Below, piece after piece: positions 17,405-26,271 of a stretch of DNA of 60,050 nucleotides. The stretch comes from an uncultured Campylobacter sp. (GTDB taxonomy: Bacteria > Campylobacterota > Campylobacteria > Campylobacterales > Campylobacteraceae). Every line of letters begins with the position of its first letter. Within the stretch, counting starts at the first letter, position 1. Under the pieces are notes generated by a model. That model did not search any database and was not told where the DNA came from. It saw nothing but the letters and a program-made list of their open reading frames with translations. The stretch lies in assembly GCF_938045625.1 (NCBI RefSeq), contig NZ_CALIAV010000019.1, forward strand, positions 1 through 60,050. The letters run 5' to 3'. Position numbers and translations under genes: made by a program.

Positions 17405-17833
17405 AAATAGATCTTTATTGTTTGGGTTTGACATTAACGCCGACATCGACTTTTCAAGCTGATTTTTTTGAGATTTGTAAATAGAAAAATTTACCAAAAT
17501 CGGGCTGTTTTCCACCAAAATTTGCACGATAGCTCCAAGCGGAAAGCTAACGATGCTGGCGAAATTTTCCTTACCAAAACCCGCCTCGAAGCTCAGCTCG
17601 TCCGGAGTTAGCTTGGCGCTGCTAAAAGTGTAGCCAGCAAGCGTAAAGACGATAACGGGCGCCGTAAAAGTGCTCTTAATGTACTCCGGCAACTCGGGGT
17701 TAAATTTAACCAGATCAAGGTTGGCCATCGCCGAAAACGCGCGGTCGTTTTTTAGCATATACTCCACGCACTCAAAAACGTGGCGTTTCATCATCGCCGA
17801 AAATTTTTCGTCGTCTAAAATCTCATCAAGCAT
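17396..17833 (-). CDS. SspB-like small protein (145 aa), possible protease adaptor
   Basis: Not a family I recognise outright. Residues about 58-118 (APVIVFTLAGYTF, then LTPDELSFEAGFGKEN, then FPLGAIVQILVENSPILVNFSIY) follow the pattern of the SspB core: a strand pair, a DEVRFNARFGG-like segment and the VPLAAVLAIYARENG-like helix. SspB delivers SsrA-tagged proteins to ClpX. The flexible C-terminal tail is short and ends DLFKK, unlike the ClpX-binding tail of E. coli SspB. It stands alone between the receptor and pepF; C. jejuni has a hypothetical gene (Cj1100, as I recall) at the matching place. The SspB assignment is an inference from pattern only. Confidence 0.6.
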   Translation of the reverse strand: MLDEILDDEKFSAMMKRHVFECVEYMLKNDRAFSAMANLDLVKFNPELPEYIKSTFTAPVIVFTLAGYTFSSAKLTPDELSFEAGFGKENFASIVSFPLGAIVQILVENSPILVNFSIYKSQKNQLEKSMSALMSNPNNKDLFKK

Positions 17834-18003
17834 TTTGCCTCCTTTTGTGCCTTTTTAAATTTTGCCGTCTATCGCGGCGCCGGATTTGACTTTAAATTAA
17901 CGCAAAATTTAGCATCAAATTTGTCGCCTTATACTCGGTTCGGCTAGTCAAATTTGGCCGCGCTTTTAAATTTACTCCCCAAAGCGCGTCAAATTTATGC
18001 CCG

Positions 18004-19725
18004 TTACGCCTCCTGGCAAAACTCCTCAACTAGCTTTCTAACCTCGTTTATGCCGATCTGCCAAAACGTAGCGTCCTCGATATCAAAGCCAAACATCCCG
18101 ACCAGCTCTTTTGGCGAGCGCGAGCCGCCTGCGCTTAAAAACTCGGTGTAAATTTGGACGAAATTTTCGCATTTGCCGCTTTTATAAAGCCCGAAAATCG
18201 CCAGTACCAAAAGCTGCGCGTAGGAGTAGGCGTAGCAGTAAAACGGCGTGTGGATAAAGTGCGGGATGTAGCTCCACCAAATTTTGTAGTAGTCGTTTAG
18301 CGCGACGCTTTTGCCGAACATTTTAGCGCTTTCTTCGAGCCAAATTTTATTTAGCTCCTCGGCGCTGATCTCGCCGTCATGCGCGTGAACTCGGCGCTCA
18401 AAGGTCGTGAAGTTTATCTGGCGATAAAGCGTGGCGAAGATATCCTCAATCTTGCCTGCGAGTAGGGCGGTTTTTTCTTTGCCTTTTAGCGTGCTTTTGA
18501 CGTGATCAAAAACCAGCATCTCGCAAAAGACCGATGCCGTCTCCGCCGTAGTTAGCGGCGTGTCGGCGTTTAGAAATCCGACGCTTTCATAGGCCAGATT
18601 TTGATGCGCGGCATGACCTAGCTCGTGCGCTAGCGTGAAAAGATCCCGCCTCTCGTCGGTGTGGTTTAAAAGCACGTATGGGTGGGCTTTTGCGACGCCT
18701 GATTGTGAAAAGGCGCCGCCTCGTTTGTTTTCTGCAGGATAAACGTCGATCCAACCCTCTTTAAACGCGCGAGCGGCTATCTCGCCGAATTTCGGGCTAA
18801 ATTTAGAAAAAGTCTCAAGCACGATTTTTTTACATTCGTCAAATTTATAAACGCTCTCGCTCTCGCCCAGCGGCGCGTATCTATCGTAGTCGTAGAGCTT
18901 TTTAAAGCCTAAAATTTTGCGCTTTTCTTCGTAAAATTTAATCGGCAGATCAAAGCTCGTCTCGGCGGCCTTTATGAGCGCATCCACGCTAGCTTTGGTT
19001 GTTTGGTTTGAAAAATGCCGAGGACTTTCTGGCAGATCAAATTTCCTCAGCTCGCAGCTAGTTTTTAGGCTGGTTTTTATCATATTATAGATGTAGCTAA
19101 GCAGATGCTGCTGCGGCGCGAGACCGTCTGATAGACTCTTTGCAGCCGCTTTTCGCTCGGCTCGGTCTGGGCTGTGAAGCTTGGATAAAATTTCCTCTTC
19201 GCCCAGCATTTTGCCTTTAAATTTAAACTTAAGCGCGCTTAGCGTCTCGTCAAAAAGCCGCGAGAAGCCCTCCGCGCCGGTGTTTGCCGTGCGCAGTAAA
19301 ATTTGCTCCTCTTTTAGGCTTAGCTGGTGGGCTTTTTCTTTTGCGATACTATCTAGATAGTAGCCAAGTCTTTGGCTTTTTGCGATGATTTTGTTTTGTC
19401 TGGCTTCGTCAAATTCGTTAAATTTAAGCTCGAAAAAGAGCAGATGATTTTGCGCTTTTGAGCTTAGCTCGTCAAATTTGGCGTAAAACGCGCCCTTTGA
19501 GGTGTCTTTTGAAAAAACTAGGCTCACGTAAATTTGCACGCGAGCGATGTTTTCTAGCAAATTTTCATATTCGTTAAGCGCGGCAAAAAACTCCTCGTCG
19601 CTTAAATTTAAGAACTTATCCGAGTATTTTGCCTCAAATTTTTCGCACTCGCTTTGCAAAGAAAGAGCCGAAATCTCCAGCTCTTTTTCGTTTTTAAAAA
19701 GCGGGGTCAAGTCCCAAACGTTCAT
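18004..19725 (-). CDS. pepF: Oligoendopeptidase F (M3 family metallopeptidase)
   Basis: A 573-aa cytoplasmic zinc peptidase that cuts short peptides. The zinc motif HELGH is at 367-371 within LFTLAHELGHAAHQ, and the downstream third ligand Glu is in the TAETASVFCEMLVFD segment. Length and N-terminal helical region match PepF of Campylobacterota. It begins 15 bp after the end of the sstT gene and is probably cotranscribed with it. The C. jejuni counterpart occupies the same neighbourhood. Confidence 0.93.
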   Translation of the reverse strand: MNVWDLTPLFKNEKELEISALSLQSECEKFEAKYSDKFLNLSDEEFFAALNEYENLLENIARVQIYVSLVFSKDTSKGAFYAKFDELSSKAQNHLLFFELKFNEFDEARQNKIIAKSQRLGYYLDSIAKEKAHQLSLKEEQILLRTANTGAEGFSRLFDETLSALKFKFKGKMLGEEEILSKLHSPDRAERKAAAKSLSDGLAPQQHLLSYIYNMIKTSLKTSCELRKFDLPESPRHFSNQTTKASVDALIKAAETSFDLPIKFYEEKRKILGFKKLYDYDRYAPLGESESVYKFDECKKIVLETFSKFSPKFGEIAARAFKEGWIDVYPAENKRGGAFSQSGVAKAHPYVLLNHTDERRDLFTLAHELGHAAHQNLAYESVGFLNADTPLTTAETASVFCEMLVFDHVKSTLKGKEKTALLAGKIEDIFATLYRQINFTTFERRVHAHDGEISAEELNKIWLEESAKMFGKSVALNDYYKIWWSYIPHFIHTPFYCYAYSYAQLLVLAIFGLYKSGKCENFVQIYTEFLSAGGSRSPKELVGMFGFDIEDATFWQIGINEVRKLVEEFCQEA

Positions 19726-19740
19726 TTTTCAGCCTTAAAT

Positions 19741-21045
19741 TTACTCTACGGTTTCTGAAGCTACGGCAGTGAAAAGCACGTCAGACGCGCTGTTTACGGC
19801 TGTTTCTACCGAGTCTTGGATCACGCCAATGATAAATCCTACGCCCACAACCTGCATCGCGATGTCGTTACCGATACCAAATAGCGCGCAAGCAAGCGGC
19901 ACGAGTAGTAGCGAACCGCCCGCGACGCCAGAAGCCCCACACGCGCCAAGAGCTGAAATAAAGCAAAGCAGTAGCGCGTCGCCAAAATCAACCGTGATAG
20001 ACGGGATCGAGTTTACCGCTGCAAGTGCCAAGATGCCGATAGTTACGGCCGCTCCGCCCATGTTTATAGTAGCTCCTAGCGGGATAGAGATCGAGTAGAG
20101 CTCCTCTTTTAGCCCTAGCTTTTTGCAAAGCGCCATATTTACCGGGATATTTGCCGCAGATGAGCGAGTGAAAAACGCCGTAACCGCGCTCTCTCTCACG
20201 CAAGTCATCACTAGCGGATAAGGATTTTTCTTGGTAACCGCAAACACCATCGCAGGGTAAACGACGAAGGAAACGAAAGCCATCGCGCCTACTAGAACGA
20301 GGATTAGTTTTAGGTAGCCCGCAAGCGCTTCAAAGCCCGTCTCGTGGATGCTGATAGTAACTAGGCCAAAGATACCAAACGGCGCAAGGCGGATGATAAA
20401 TCTAACGATTTTAGTAACGCCGTCGCTAACGTCTTGGAACACTTTTTTGGTTTCTTGCGTGCAAAATCTCATCGCGATACCGCCGCCCACGGCCCAAGTG
20501 ATGATGCCGATGTAGTTGCCGCTAGAAAGCGCGCTGATAGGGTTTTGAACCATTTTAAAGATGAGGTCTTTTAAGACGTCTACGATGCCTTGCGGAGCGC
20601 TCATATTTGCGCTTTCTACGCCTTTTAGCACGAGCTCCATCGGGAAAAGGAAGCTAGCTACAACCGCAACTACGGCAGCTAGAAAAGTGCCAACTAGGTA
20701 AAGCGTAACCACCTTTTGCATGCCTTTTGCGTGGCCGAATTCTTTTACGATGATAGATGTCGCAACTAGTACGAAAACTAGGATAGGCGCGATAGCTTTA
20801 AGCGCGCCGACGAAGAGGTTACCCAAAACGGCGATGGAGTTAGCGACGGAATTTGCCACGTCGGTTAGGTCTTTTTTTGCTGAGGCTAGCTGCGCTGCGT
20901 CGCTCACGCCTTTTGCGATTAGTTCGTTATAAGGAGCCGATTGATAGTGCGTCCAAAAGCCGATAACGGCGCCTAGAGCTATGCCGATTAAAATTTGAAC
21001 GATCAAATTTCCGTCGGCGAACCTTTTTGCCAGTTTGCTAAACAT
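19741..21045 (-). CDS. sstT: Serine/threonine:Na+ symporter SstT
   Basis: A 434-aa dicarboxylate/amino acid:cation symporter (DAACS family) of the inner membrane. The pattern of the serine/threonine branch is present: FFTRSSAANIPVNMALCKKLGL (hairpin HP1), then SIPLGATINMGGAAVTIGILALAA (TM7 signature with NMGG) and ALGACGASGVAGGSLLLVPLAC (HP2). About eight membrane segments and two re-entrant loops are expected. It reads away from metK and upstream of pepF. Serine is a key carbon source for Campylobacter, which fits uptake of Ser/Thr. Confidence 0.93.
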   Translation of the reverse strand: MFSKLAKRFADGNLIVQILIGIALGAVIGFWTHYQSAPYNELIAKGVSDAAQLASAKKDLTDVANSVANSIAVLGNLFVGALKAIAPILVFVLVATSIIVKEFGHAKGMQKVVTLYLVGTFLAAVVAVVASFLFPMELVLKGVESANMSAPQGIVDVLKDLIFKMVQNPISALSSGNYIGIITWAVGGGIAMRFCTQETKKVFQDVSDGVTKIVRFIIRLAPFGIFGLVTISIHETGFEALAGYLKLILVLVGAMAFVSFVVYPAMVFAVTKKNPYPLVMTCVRESAVTAFFTRSSAANIPVNMALCKKLGLKEELYSISIPLGATINMGGAAVTIGILALAAVNSIPSITVDFGDALLLCFISALGACGASGVAGGSLLLVPLACALFGIGNDIAMQVVGVGFIIGVIQDSVETAVNSASDVLFTAVASETVE

Positions 21046-21120
21046 TCTAGTGTCCTTGCCTTAAAATTTAATTTTAGTTTAGGATTATAGCCGAATTTAC
21101 GCGGAATTTACAAGCTTTGA

Positions 21121-21178
21121 GCGAGATTAATTTCAATTTTATTATGAAATGTTACAATTGCGAGATTAAATTTCATAA
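21121..21178 (+). promoter_or_regulatory. metK promoter with direct and inverted repeats
   Basis: GCGAGATTAA occurs at 21121-21130 and again at 21160-21169, each followed by (A)TTTCA. An inverted repeat TTATGAAAT (21142-21150) / ATTTCATAA (21170-21178) flanks a candidate -10 TACAAT (21153-21158). Because the left arm lies upstream of the probable start of transcription, the repeat would act in DNA as an operator, not as an RNA hairpin. AAAAGGGAA follows as ribosome binding site. Confidence 0.45.
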
Positions 21179-21189
21179 AAGGGAACGCT

Positions 21190-22392
21190 ATGTATCTATT
21201 TACTTCAGAGGTGGTAAGTCCGGGGCATCCGGATAAATGCGCCGACATCATTGCCGACAGTATCGTTGATACAATCTTGATGCAAGATCCAAACGGCCGC
21301 GTCGCCAGCGAAGTTTTCGTCGCGGGTAAAAACATTATAATAGGCGGAGAGATAAACTCTAAGGTCAAGTTAAGCTTCAAAGACTACGAGGGTATCGTTA
21401 AAAACGCACTAGCCAAAATCGGCTACGACGGTAAGTCTAAATTCACGAAAGAGCAGTGCCTGCACCCAGATGACATCGAGATAAAAGTCTGCGTAAATCA
21501 GCAAAGTGCGGATATAAATCAAGGCGTCGATCAAGAAGGCGGCGAGATAGGCGCTGGAGATCAAGGCATAATGTTTGGCTTTGCTAGCTGCGAAGCAAAC
21601 GAATATATGCCAGCAGCCATAACCTACGCTAGAATGCTTTGCGACAAGGTTTATAAATTTGCCAAAGCCAACCCCGATAAACTGGGCGTCGATATCAAAA
21701 CCCAGGTCACCGTAGACTACGGCACGAAGGATAACTTTGAAAGCTGCAAGCCGCAAAGCATCCACACTATCGTGGTTTCGGCCCCTTGCGTCGAGACGAT
21801 GAAGATCGAGGAGCTACGCGCCCTAGTGCAAACTCTCATCGACGATGCAGGCTTGCCTAAAGACCTCTATGATAAAAGCAAAACTCTCATCTACATCAAC
21901 CCTACAGGCCGCTACGTAAATCACAGCTCGCTTCACGATAGCGGACTAACGGGTCGCAAGCTCATCGTGGATAGCTTTGGCGGATATAGCCCGATAGGCG
22001 GCGGCGCGCAAAGCAGCAAAGACTACACCAAGGTGGATCGCAGCGGCCTTTATGCGGCGCGCTGGATAGCTAAAAACATCGTCGCGGCCGGCCTTGCTAA
22101 AAAGTGCATCGTCCAGCTAAGCTACGCTATCGGTGTAGCAAAACCGACCTCCGTTAGCGTCGATACGATGGGCACGCAGATCGCGGGCGTAAACGACGAT
22201 ATGCTGTCAAATTTCGTTAGCGAAAATTTTGCCCTCACTCCGCGCTGGATCACGAATAAATTCGGCCTAGATAAACCTGGCAAGGATACGTTTTTATACG
22301 CTAAAGTAGCAGCCAAAGGTCAAGTCGGAAACGCCAAATATCCGTGGGAAAAGCTTGACGCGGTTGATACTTTCAAGGCTTTGATTAAATAA
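21190..22392 (+). CDS. metK: S-adenosylmethionine synthase
   Basis: A 400-aa enzyme that makes S-adenosylmethionine from methionine and ATP. The start MYLFTSEVVSPGHPDKCADIIAD holds the ATP-binding HPDK. The signature GAGDQGIMFGFA is intact, and the second phosphate-binding signature reads GGGAQSSKDYTKVDRS, differing from the common GGGAFSGKD; the same variant occurs in other Campylobacter as I recall. It has its own promoter and a downstream terminator, so it is probably monocistronic. Confidence 0.97.
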   Translation: MYLFTSEVVSPGHPDKCADIIADSIVDTILMQDPNGRVASEVFVAGKNIIIGGEINSKVKLSFKDYEGIVKNALAKIGYDGKSKFTKEQCLHPDDIEIKVCVNQQSADINQGVDQEGGEIGAGDQGIMFGFASCEANEYMPAAITYARMLCDKVYKFAKANPDKLGVDIKTQVTVDYGTKDNFESCKPQSIHTIVVSAPCVETMKIEELRALVQTLIDDAGLPKDLYDKSKTLIYINPTGRYVNHSSLHDSGLTGRKLIVDSFGGYSPIGGGAQSSKDYTKVDRSGLYAARWIAKNIVAAGLAKKCIVQLSYAIGVAKPTSVSVDTMGTQIAGVNDDMLSNFVSENFALTPRWITNKFGLDKPGKDTFLYAKVAAKGQVGNAKYPWEKLDAVDTFKALIK

Positions 22393-22398
22393 ATTCTC

Positions 22399-22430
22399 AA
22401 GCCCGCTAAATTTAACGCGGGCTTAAATTT
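22399..22430 (+). terminator. metK terminator
   Basis: A perfect 8-bp stem AAGCCCGC (22399-22406) / GCGGGCTT (22417-22424) with a ten-base loop lies 7 bp after the metK stop codon and is followed by AAATTT. The T tract is short, so termination may be partial. Confidence 0.65.
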
Positions 22431-22525
22431 ACCCTTAAATTTAAGGCTTCGTATGAGATTTTACCCAGCTTTATATCTTAAATTTTACTTCAAAAACCGC
22501 TCGGCAAAATTTAAAGAGAATTAAA

Positions 22526-23125
22526 ATGCAAACAGAAGCAAAACAAAACGGCAAAAACAAGACGCTCGGACTCGTTTTGCTCGGGCTTTGCACTTTTTAT
22601 TTTCTCTGCGCGTTAGGCATTTTTGTATTGCCTTTTGACGTTCTGGCTCGCTCCTCTTTGGCGCGAGATTTCGTGGAAGCTATGCTTAAAATTTACCCCG
22701 CAGCAGAGCGAGCCTTTACTCACACCGATTTTACGCAAAAGGCAGCGTTTTATATCGCTTATATGGGGATTATAAAGGTCATCACGCTTGTCGGTTTCGT
22801 CGCGGCTTGCTTGCTGTGCGGCAGTAAAAAACATAGAGCTCGCGTGATGAAACAAGCAAGAAAAGAAAATCCGGTAATGGGATTTTTCGTTTCATTTTGC
22901 GGCATTTTGTGGGCTGGTTTTTTGATAAATAGGGATTTTACGGGTTATTATATCGGATATCGTAAACCAAGAAATTCGCCTGAATACGAATGGGTGTTGA
23001 GGTCTCCCAGCGAGCTGTTTTGGCAGATGTGTATTGATTTTATGTTTGTAGTTTTTGTTGTAGCTTGTATAGTTTACGCGGCGTTGCAAATTCGGCTACT
23101 TTTTCGCAAACGCAAAAACGCCTAA
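22526..23125 (+). CDS. Hypothetical inner-membrane protein (199 aa)
   Basis: No family recognised. Four hydrophobic segments are visible: about residues 13-36 (GLVLLGLCTFYFLCALGIFVL), 70-96, 112-130 (MGFFVSFCGILWAGFLI) and 166-190 (FMFVVFVVACIVYAALQI). The N terminus is short and Lys/Asn-rich, and the C terminus is very basic (RKRKNA), so both ends are probably cytoplasmic. A soluble loop rich in aromatic and basic residues (TGYYIGYRKPRN) precedes the last segment. It lies alone between metK and the convergent lnt gene. GAGAATTAAA precedes ATG, a weak ribosome binding site. Confidence 0.8.
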   Translation: MQTEAKQNGKNKTLGLVLLGLCTFYFLCALGIFVLPFDVLARSSLARDFVEAMLKIYPAAERAFTHTDFTQKAAFYIAYMGIIKVITLVGFVAACLLCGSKKHRARVMKQARKENPVMGFFVSFCGILWAGFLINRDFTGYYIGYRKPRNSPEYEWVLRSPSELFWQMCIDFMFVVFVVACIVYAALQIRLLFRKRKNA

Positions 23126-23136
23126 ATTTAGCAAAT

Positions 23137-24435
23137 CTATCTGAAAAATTTATCGAGCAAGCCTTGCTTTGGCGTTATTATCTCAGACGGCGAGCCGTTT
23201 GCGCTGTGATAGATTGCTTTGTTGTATTTCGTCGCGTAGTATCTGAGTAAAATGCGCTGTAAATTTGGCTCCGTGCTAGGCACGAACCAGCCGTTATTCG
23301 TCACCGCGATCATGACGTCAAATTCCCCCGTAAAAAGCTCGTCTCGCGTCGCTTCGTAGCAGATCGCGTTTCTGATTTTTAGGCCCTCTATCTCGTAGTC
23401 GCTAGGGGTGCTTGCCGTCTCAAAATCCTTCGCGCCGCCGAAAAATATTTTATTTATCAAATCACGCGCAAACTCCGGTAGCGGGATCTCCTCGCCAAAA
23501 GGCACGAGGATAAATTTATCCAGTCGCAGCATCTTGCCGCGGTCAAAGAAAAACGCCGAGTTGTAGTTGGTGCCGTTTTCGCGAGCCAGCGCGCCCGCGA
23601 CGATAGCGATCTTTTGCGATTTTTCGAGTAGTTCAGAGGTCAAATTTCGCTCGTGCGTCATATAGACGGGAAAGGCGCTCTCGGGCAAAATAACCGCTCT
23701 AAAACCGGCGCCTATCGCCTCATCAATGATAGCTAAATTTTGATTTATAAACTCGTTTTTTAGCTGCTTGGCCCACTTTAGCTCTTGCGCGACTTCGGTG
23801 TTTGCGAGCTTTACTTCAAAAGGCAGAGTTTTAAAATTTGGCGTACCATACTGCACCGCACAGGCTAAAAGCGCGGCAAAAGCGATAAATTTGAGGCGGT
23901 TTTTGACGTAAAACAGGCACAAAATCGCAGCAAAAATAAACGCAAGAGAAAGCAGGCTCGGCGCAAAAATTCCCGGCACGAAAACGGCCTCTAAATTTAG
24001 CCAGTTAAAGCCGAAAGGATGAATGTTTGAAACCAAGATAAGCAGCAAAGCCTTTAGCCAAATTTGAGCAGGGATGCCCGCTATCAAAAAAAGCGCGCCG
24101 TAGATGATCCCGATAGCTAAAATTTCAAGCGGGATGAGGTAGCTAAGCTCGTAATAAACGAGGCTAAAGCTGATCCAGTAGAACCACGAAATCCCGATAA
24201 AAAATCCCGTCCAAAAAAAGCCGCGTCGGTCAAATTCGAGTAGTAAATAAAAGCCCGCGATCGCAAAAAACGGCGAGATAAAATTTAAAATTTCGCCGCC
24301 TAAAACATCGGCCAGTATAAAATTTGAGATTAAAATCGCGCCGACAAAGGCTTTTATTATAATTTTAGTGCTAAAATAAGGGCTTAAAATTTTTTTTATC
24401 AAGGAACCCCATGCAAGAAGGAAATTTCGTTTCAT
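23137..24435 (-). CDS. lnt: Apolipoprotein N-acyltransferase
   Basis: A 432-aa inner-membrane enzyme that adds the third acyl chain to lipoproteins. Several membrane helices fill the first 200 residues; the nitrilase-like periplasmic domain has the catalytic Glu in ILPESAFPVY, Lys in LDKFILVPFGEEIPLPE and Cys in IRNAICYEATR. It is shorter than E. coli Lnt (512 aa), as is usual in Campylobacter. The annotated ATG lies 25 bp inside the divergent yajC gene; a TTG twelve codons in is a possible alternative start. The window encodes two lipoprotein substrates (the thioredoxin-like protein and LptE). Confidence 0.92.
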   Translation of the reverse strand: MKRNFLLAWGSLIKKILSPYFSTKIIIKAFVGAILISNFILADVLGGEILNFISPFFAIAGFYLLLEFDRRGFFWTGFFIGISWFYWISFSLVYYELSYLIPLEILAIGIIYGALFLIAGIPAQIWLKALLLILVSNIHPFGFNWLNLEAVFVPGIFAPSLLSLAFIFAAILCLFYVKNRLKFIAFAALLACAVQYGTPNFKTLPFEVKLANTEVAQELKWAKQLKNEFINQNLAIIDEAIGAGFRAVILPESAFPVYMTHERNLTSELLEKSQKIAIVAGALARENGTNYNSAFFFDRGKMLRLDKFILVPFGEEIPLPEFARDLINKIFFGGAKDFETASTPSDYEIEGLKIRNAICYEATRDELFTGEFDVMIAVTNNGWFVPSTEPNLQRILLRYYATKYNKAIYHSANGSPSEIITPKQGLLDKFFR

Positions 24436-24698
24436 TACTGCCTCTAGTCGTGCTTTTCGCGATATTTTATTTTTTGGTTATCAGACCGCAGCAAAAACAG
24501 CAAAAAGCTCATGCCGCGATGCTAGCCGCACTCGAAAAAGGCGACAAGATCATAACTAGCGGCGGACTAATCTGCGAGGTGATAAAACCGGAAGAGGATT
24601 TTATCAGAGTTAAGCTTAACGACGACGTAATCGTGCGCGTTTCACGCGAATTCGTCGCGAGAAAAATAGAAAAAACAGAGACGAAAGCAAATGCGTAA
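24411..24698 (+). CDS. yajC: Sec translocase accessory subunit YajC
   Basis: A 95-aa protein of the SecDF-YajC holotranslocon. One membrane helix (LLPLVVLFAIFYFLVIRPQQKQQKAH, about residues 8-26) is followed by the family domain AALEKGDKIITSGGLICEVIKPEEDFIRVKLNDDVIVRVSREFV. AAGGA lies 8 bases before ATG. The start region is antisense to the lnt start, and its 3' end overlaps secD by 8 bp. Confidence 0.96.
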   Translation: MQEGNFVSLLPLVVLFAIFYFLVIRPQQKQQKAHAAMLAALEKGDKIITSGGLICEVIKPEEDFIRVKLNDDVIVRVSREFVARKIEKTETKANA

Positions 24699-26271
24699 CG
24701 GCAAAATAACGTATAGGCTGATCATCTTTGCTTTGGCTTTGATTTTCGGCATTATCTTTTCCGCGCCGTCTTTTACTGACAAGCTAGGCGGATCTAAAAT
24801 CAGTCTAGGTCTTGATTTGCAGGGCGGACTTCATATGCTCCTTGGCGTCGAGACCGAGGAGGCCGTACACTCAAAGATTAAGTCGATAGCCGCCAGCGTG
24901 AACTATTTTGCGAAAAAAGAGGACGTTTTGATCGATAGCTTTAAGATCCGTGAGGATAAGGTGGACTTTGAGCTGCTTGATGCGGACGAAGCTGCTAAAA
25001 TCGACGGCATGCTAAAAGATATTAAGGGTCTTAACGTGCAAAAAGAGGGTCTAAAATACTCAGTCGGTCTAACCGACGCCGAGAAGGCCGAGACGATAGA
25101 ATACGCGATAAACCAAGCGGTCGAAACGATCAGAAACCGCCTCGATCAGTTCGGTCTAGCAGAGCCTACCGTTGCAAGGCAGGGCAAGGATAATATCCTA
25201 GTTGAGCTTCCTGGCATTAAAACGGCAGCCGATGAGCAGCGCGCACGCGATCTCATCGCAAAAGCCGCGCACCTCCAGCTGATGGCCGTCGATGAAAAGC
25301 GCCAGTCGCAGGCAAACTCGATGAGCGAGGCCGAGGCTGAGAGCTACGGCGACATCGTCTATCCGGACGTCAAAAACGAGCAGATAAAATACGTCGTAAA
25401 AAACATCCCCGTACTTGACGGCGCGATGCTAACGGACGCTAGAGTCGCCTTTGATCAGCGCACGAACTCGCCTATCATCAGCTTTACTCTAAACGCCGAG
25501 GGTGCTAGAATTTTTGGCGATTTTACCGGTGCAAACGTAGGCAAGCGCCTAGCTATCGTGCTTGACGGCAAGGTTTATTCGGCTCCGTCGATAAACGAGA
25601 GAATCGGCGGCGGAAGCGGCCAGATAAGCGGCGGGTTTAGCGTAGAGGAGGCTCACGACGTAGCTATCGCTCTTAGAAGCGGCGCTCTTTTGGCTCCCGT
25701 AAAAATGCTAGAAAAACGAAGCGTAGGACCAAGTCTTGGCGCGGATAGTATAAAACAATCTATGATCGCGCTTGCGTCGGCTTCGGTTTTGGTCGTGCTA
25801 TTTATGATAGCTTATTACGGATTTAGCGGCATTTTGGCAAATATCGCGCTTGTCGCAAATATCTTGATACTAGTCGCCGTGATGGCGATGTTCGGCGCTG
25901 CTCTAACGCTACCGGGTATGGCCGGTATAGTGCTAACTATCGGTATGGCAGTCGATGCCAACGTCATCATAAACGAGCGCATCAGAGAGCTACTGCGCGA
26001 CGGGGCTAGTATCGCAACGAGCGTGAAAAAGGGCTATGAAAACGCGATGAGTGCGATCATTGACGCAAATTTGACCACGCTTATTACCTCGGTAGTGCTT
26101 TACGCCTACGGTACGGGACCTGTTAAGGGCTTTGCCGTTACTATGGGCATAGGTATCATCGCCTCGATGATAACGGCGATCTTGGGTACTCACGGTATGT
26201 TTGATACGATTATAAATAAAATAGAAAAAAGCGGTAACACGCGGTTTTGGTTCGGTTATAAAAGGGTATAA
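24691..26271 (+). CDS. secD: Protein translocase subunit SecD
   Basis: A 526-aa membrane protein that uses the proton gradient to complete protein export through SecYEG. TM1 (residues 8-27) is followed by the LGLDLQGGLHMLLGV motif, the large periplasmic P1 domain, and a C-terminal block of five TM helices with GMAVDANVIINERIRELL (the conserved Asp of TM4). The RND-type arrangement is complete. secD ends where secF begins; yajC, secD and secF form one operon with leuS downstream. Confidence 0.97.
   Translation: MRNGKITYRLIIFALALIFGIIFSAPSFTDKLGGSKISLGLDLQGGLHMLLGVETEEAVHSKIKSIAASVNYFAKKEDVLIDSFKIREDKVDFELLDADEAAKIDGMLKDIKGLNVQKEGLKYSVGLTDAEKAETIEYAINQAVETIRNRLDQFGLAEPTVARQGKDNILVELPGIKTAADEQRARDLIAKAAHLQLMAVDEKRQSQANSMSEAEAESYGDIVYPDVKNEQIKYVVKNIPVLDGAMLTDARVAFDQRTNSPIISFTLNAEGARIFGDFTGANVGKRLAIVLDGKVYSAPSINERIGGGSGQISGGFSVEEAHDVAIALRSGALLAPVKMLEKRSVGPSLGADSIKQSMIALASASVLVVLFMIAYYGFSGILANIALVANILILVAVMAMFGAALTLPGMAGIVLTIGMAVDANVIINERIRELLRDGASIATSVKKGYENAMSAIIDANLTTLITSVVLYAYGTGPVKGFAVTMGIGIIASMITAILGTHGMFDTIINKIEKSGNTRFWFGYKRV

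Noticed and set aside
21046..21189. SAM riboswitch before metK
   Set aside because: The leader after the likely -10 is only about 25 bases, too short for any known SAM riboswitch.
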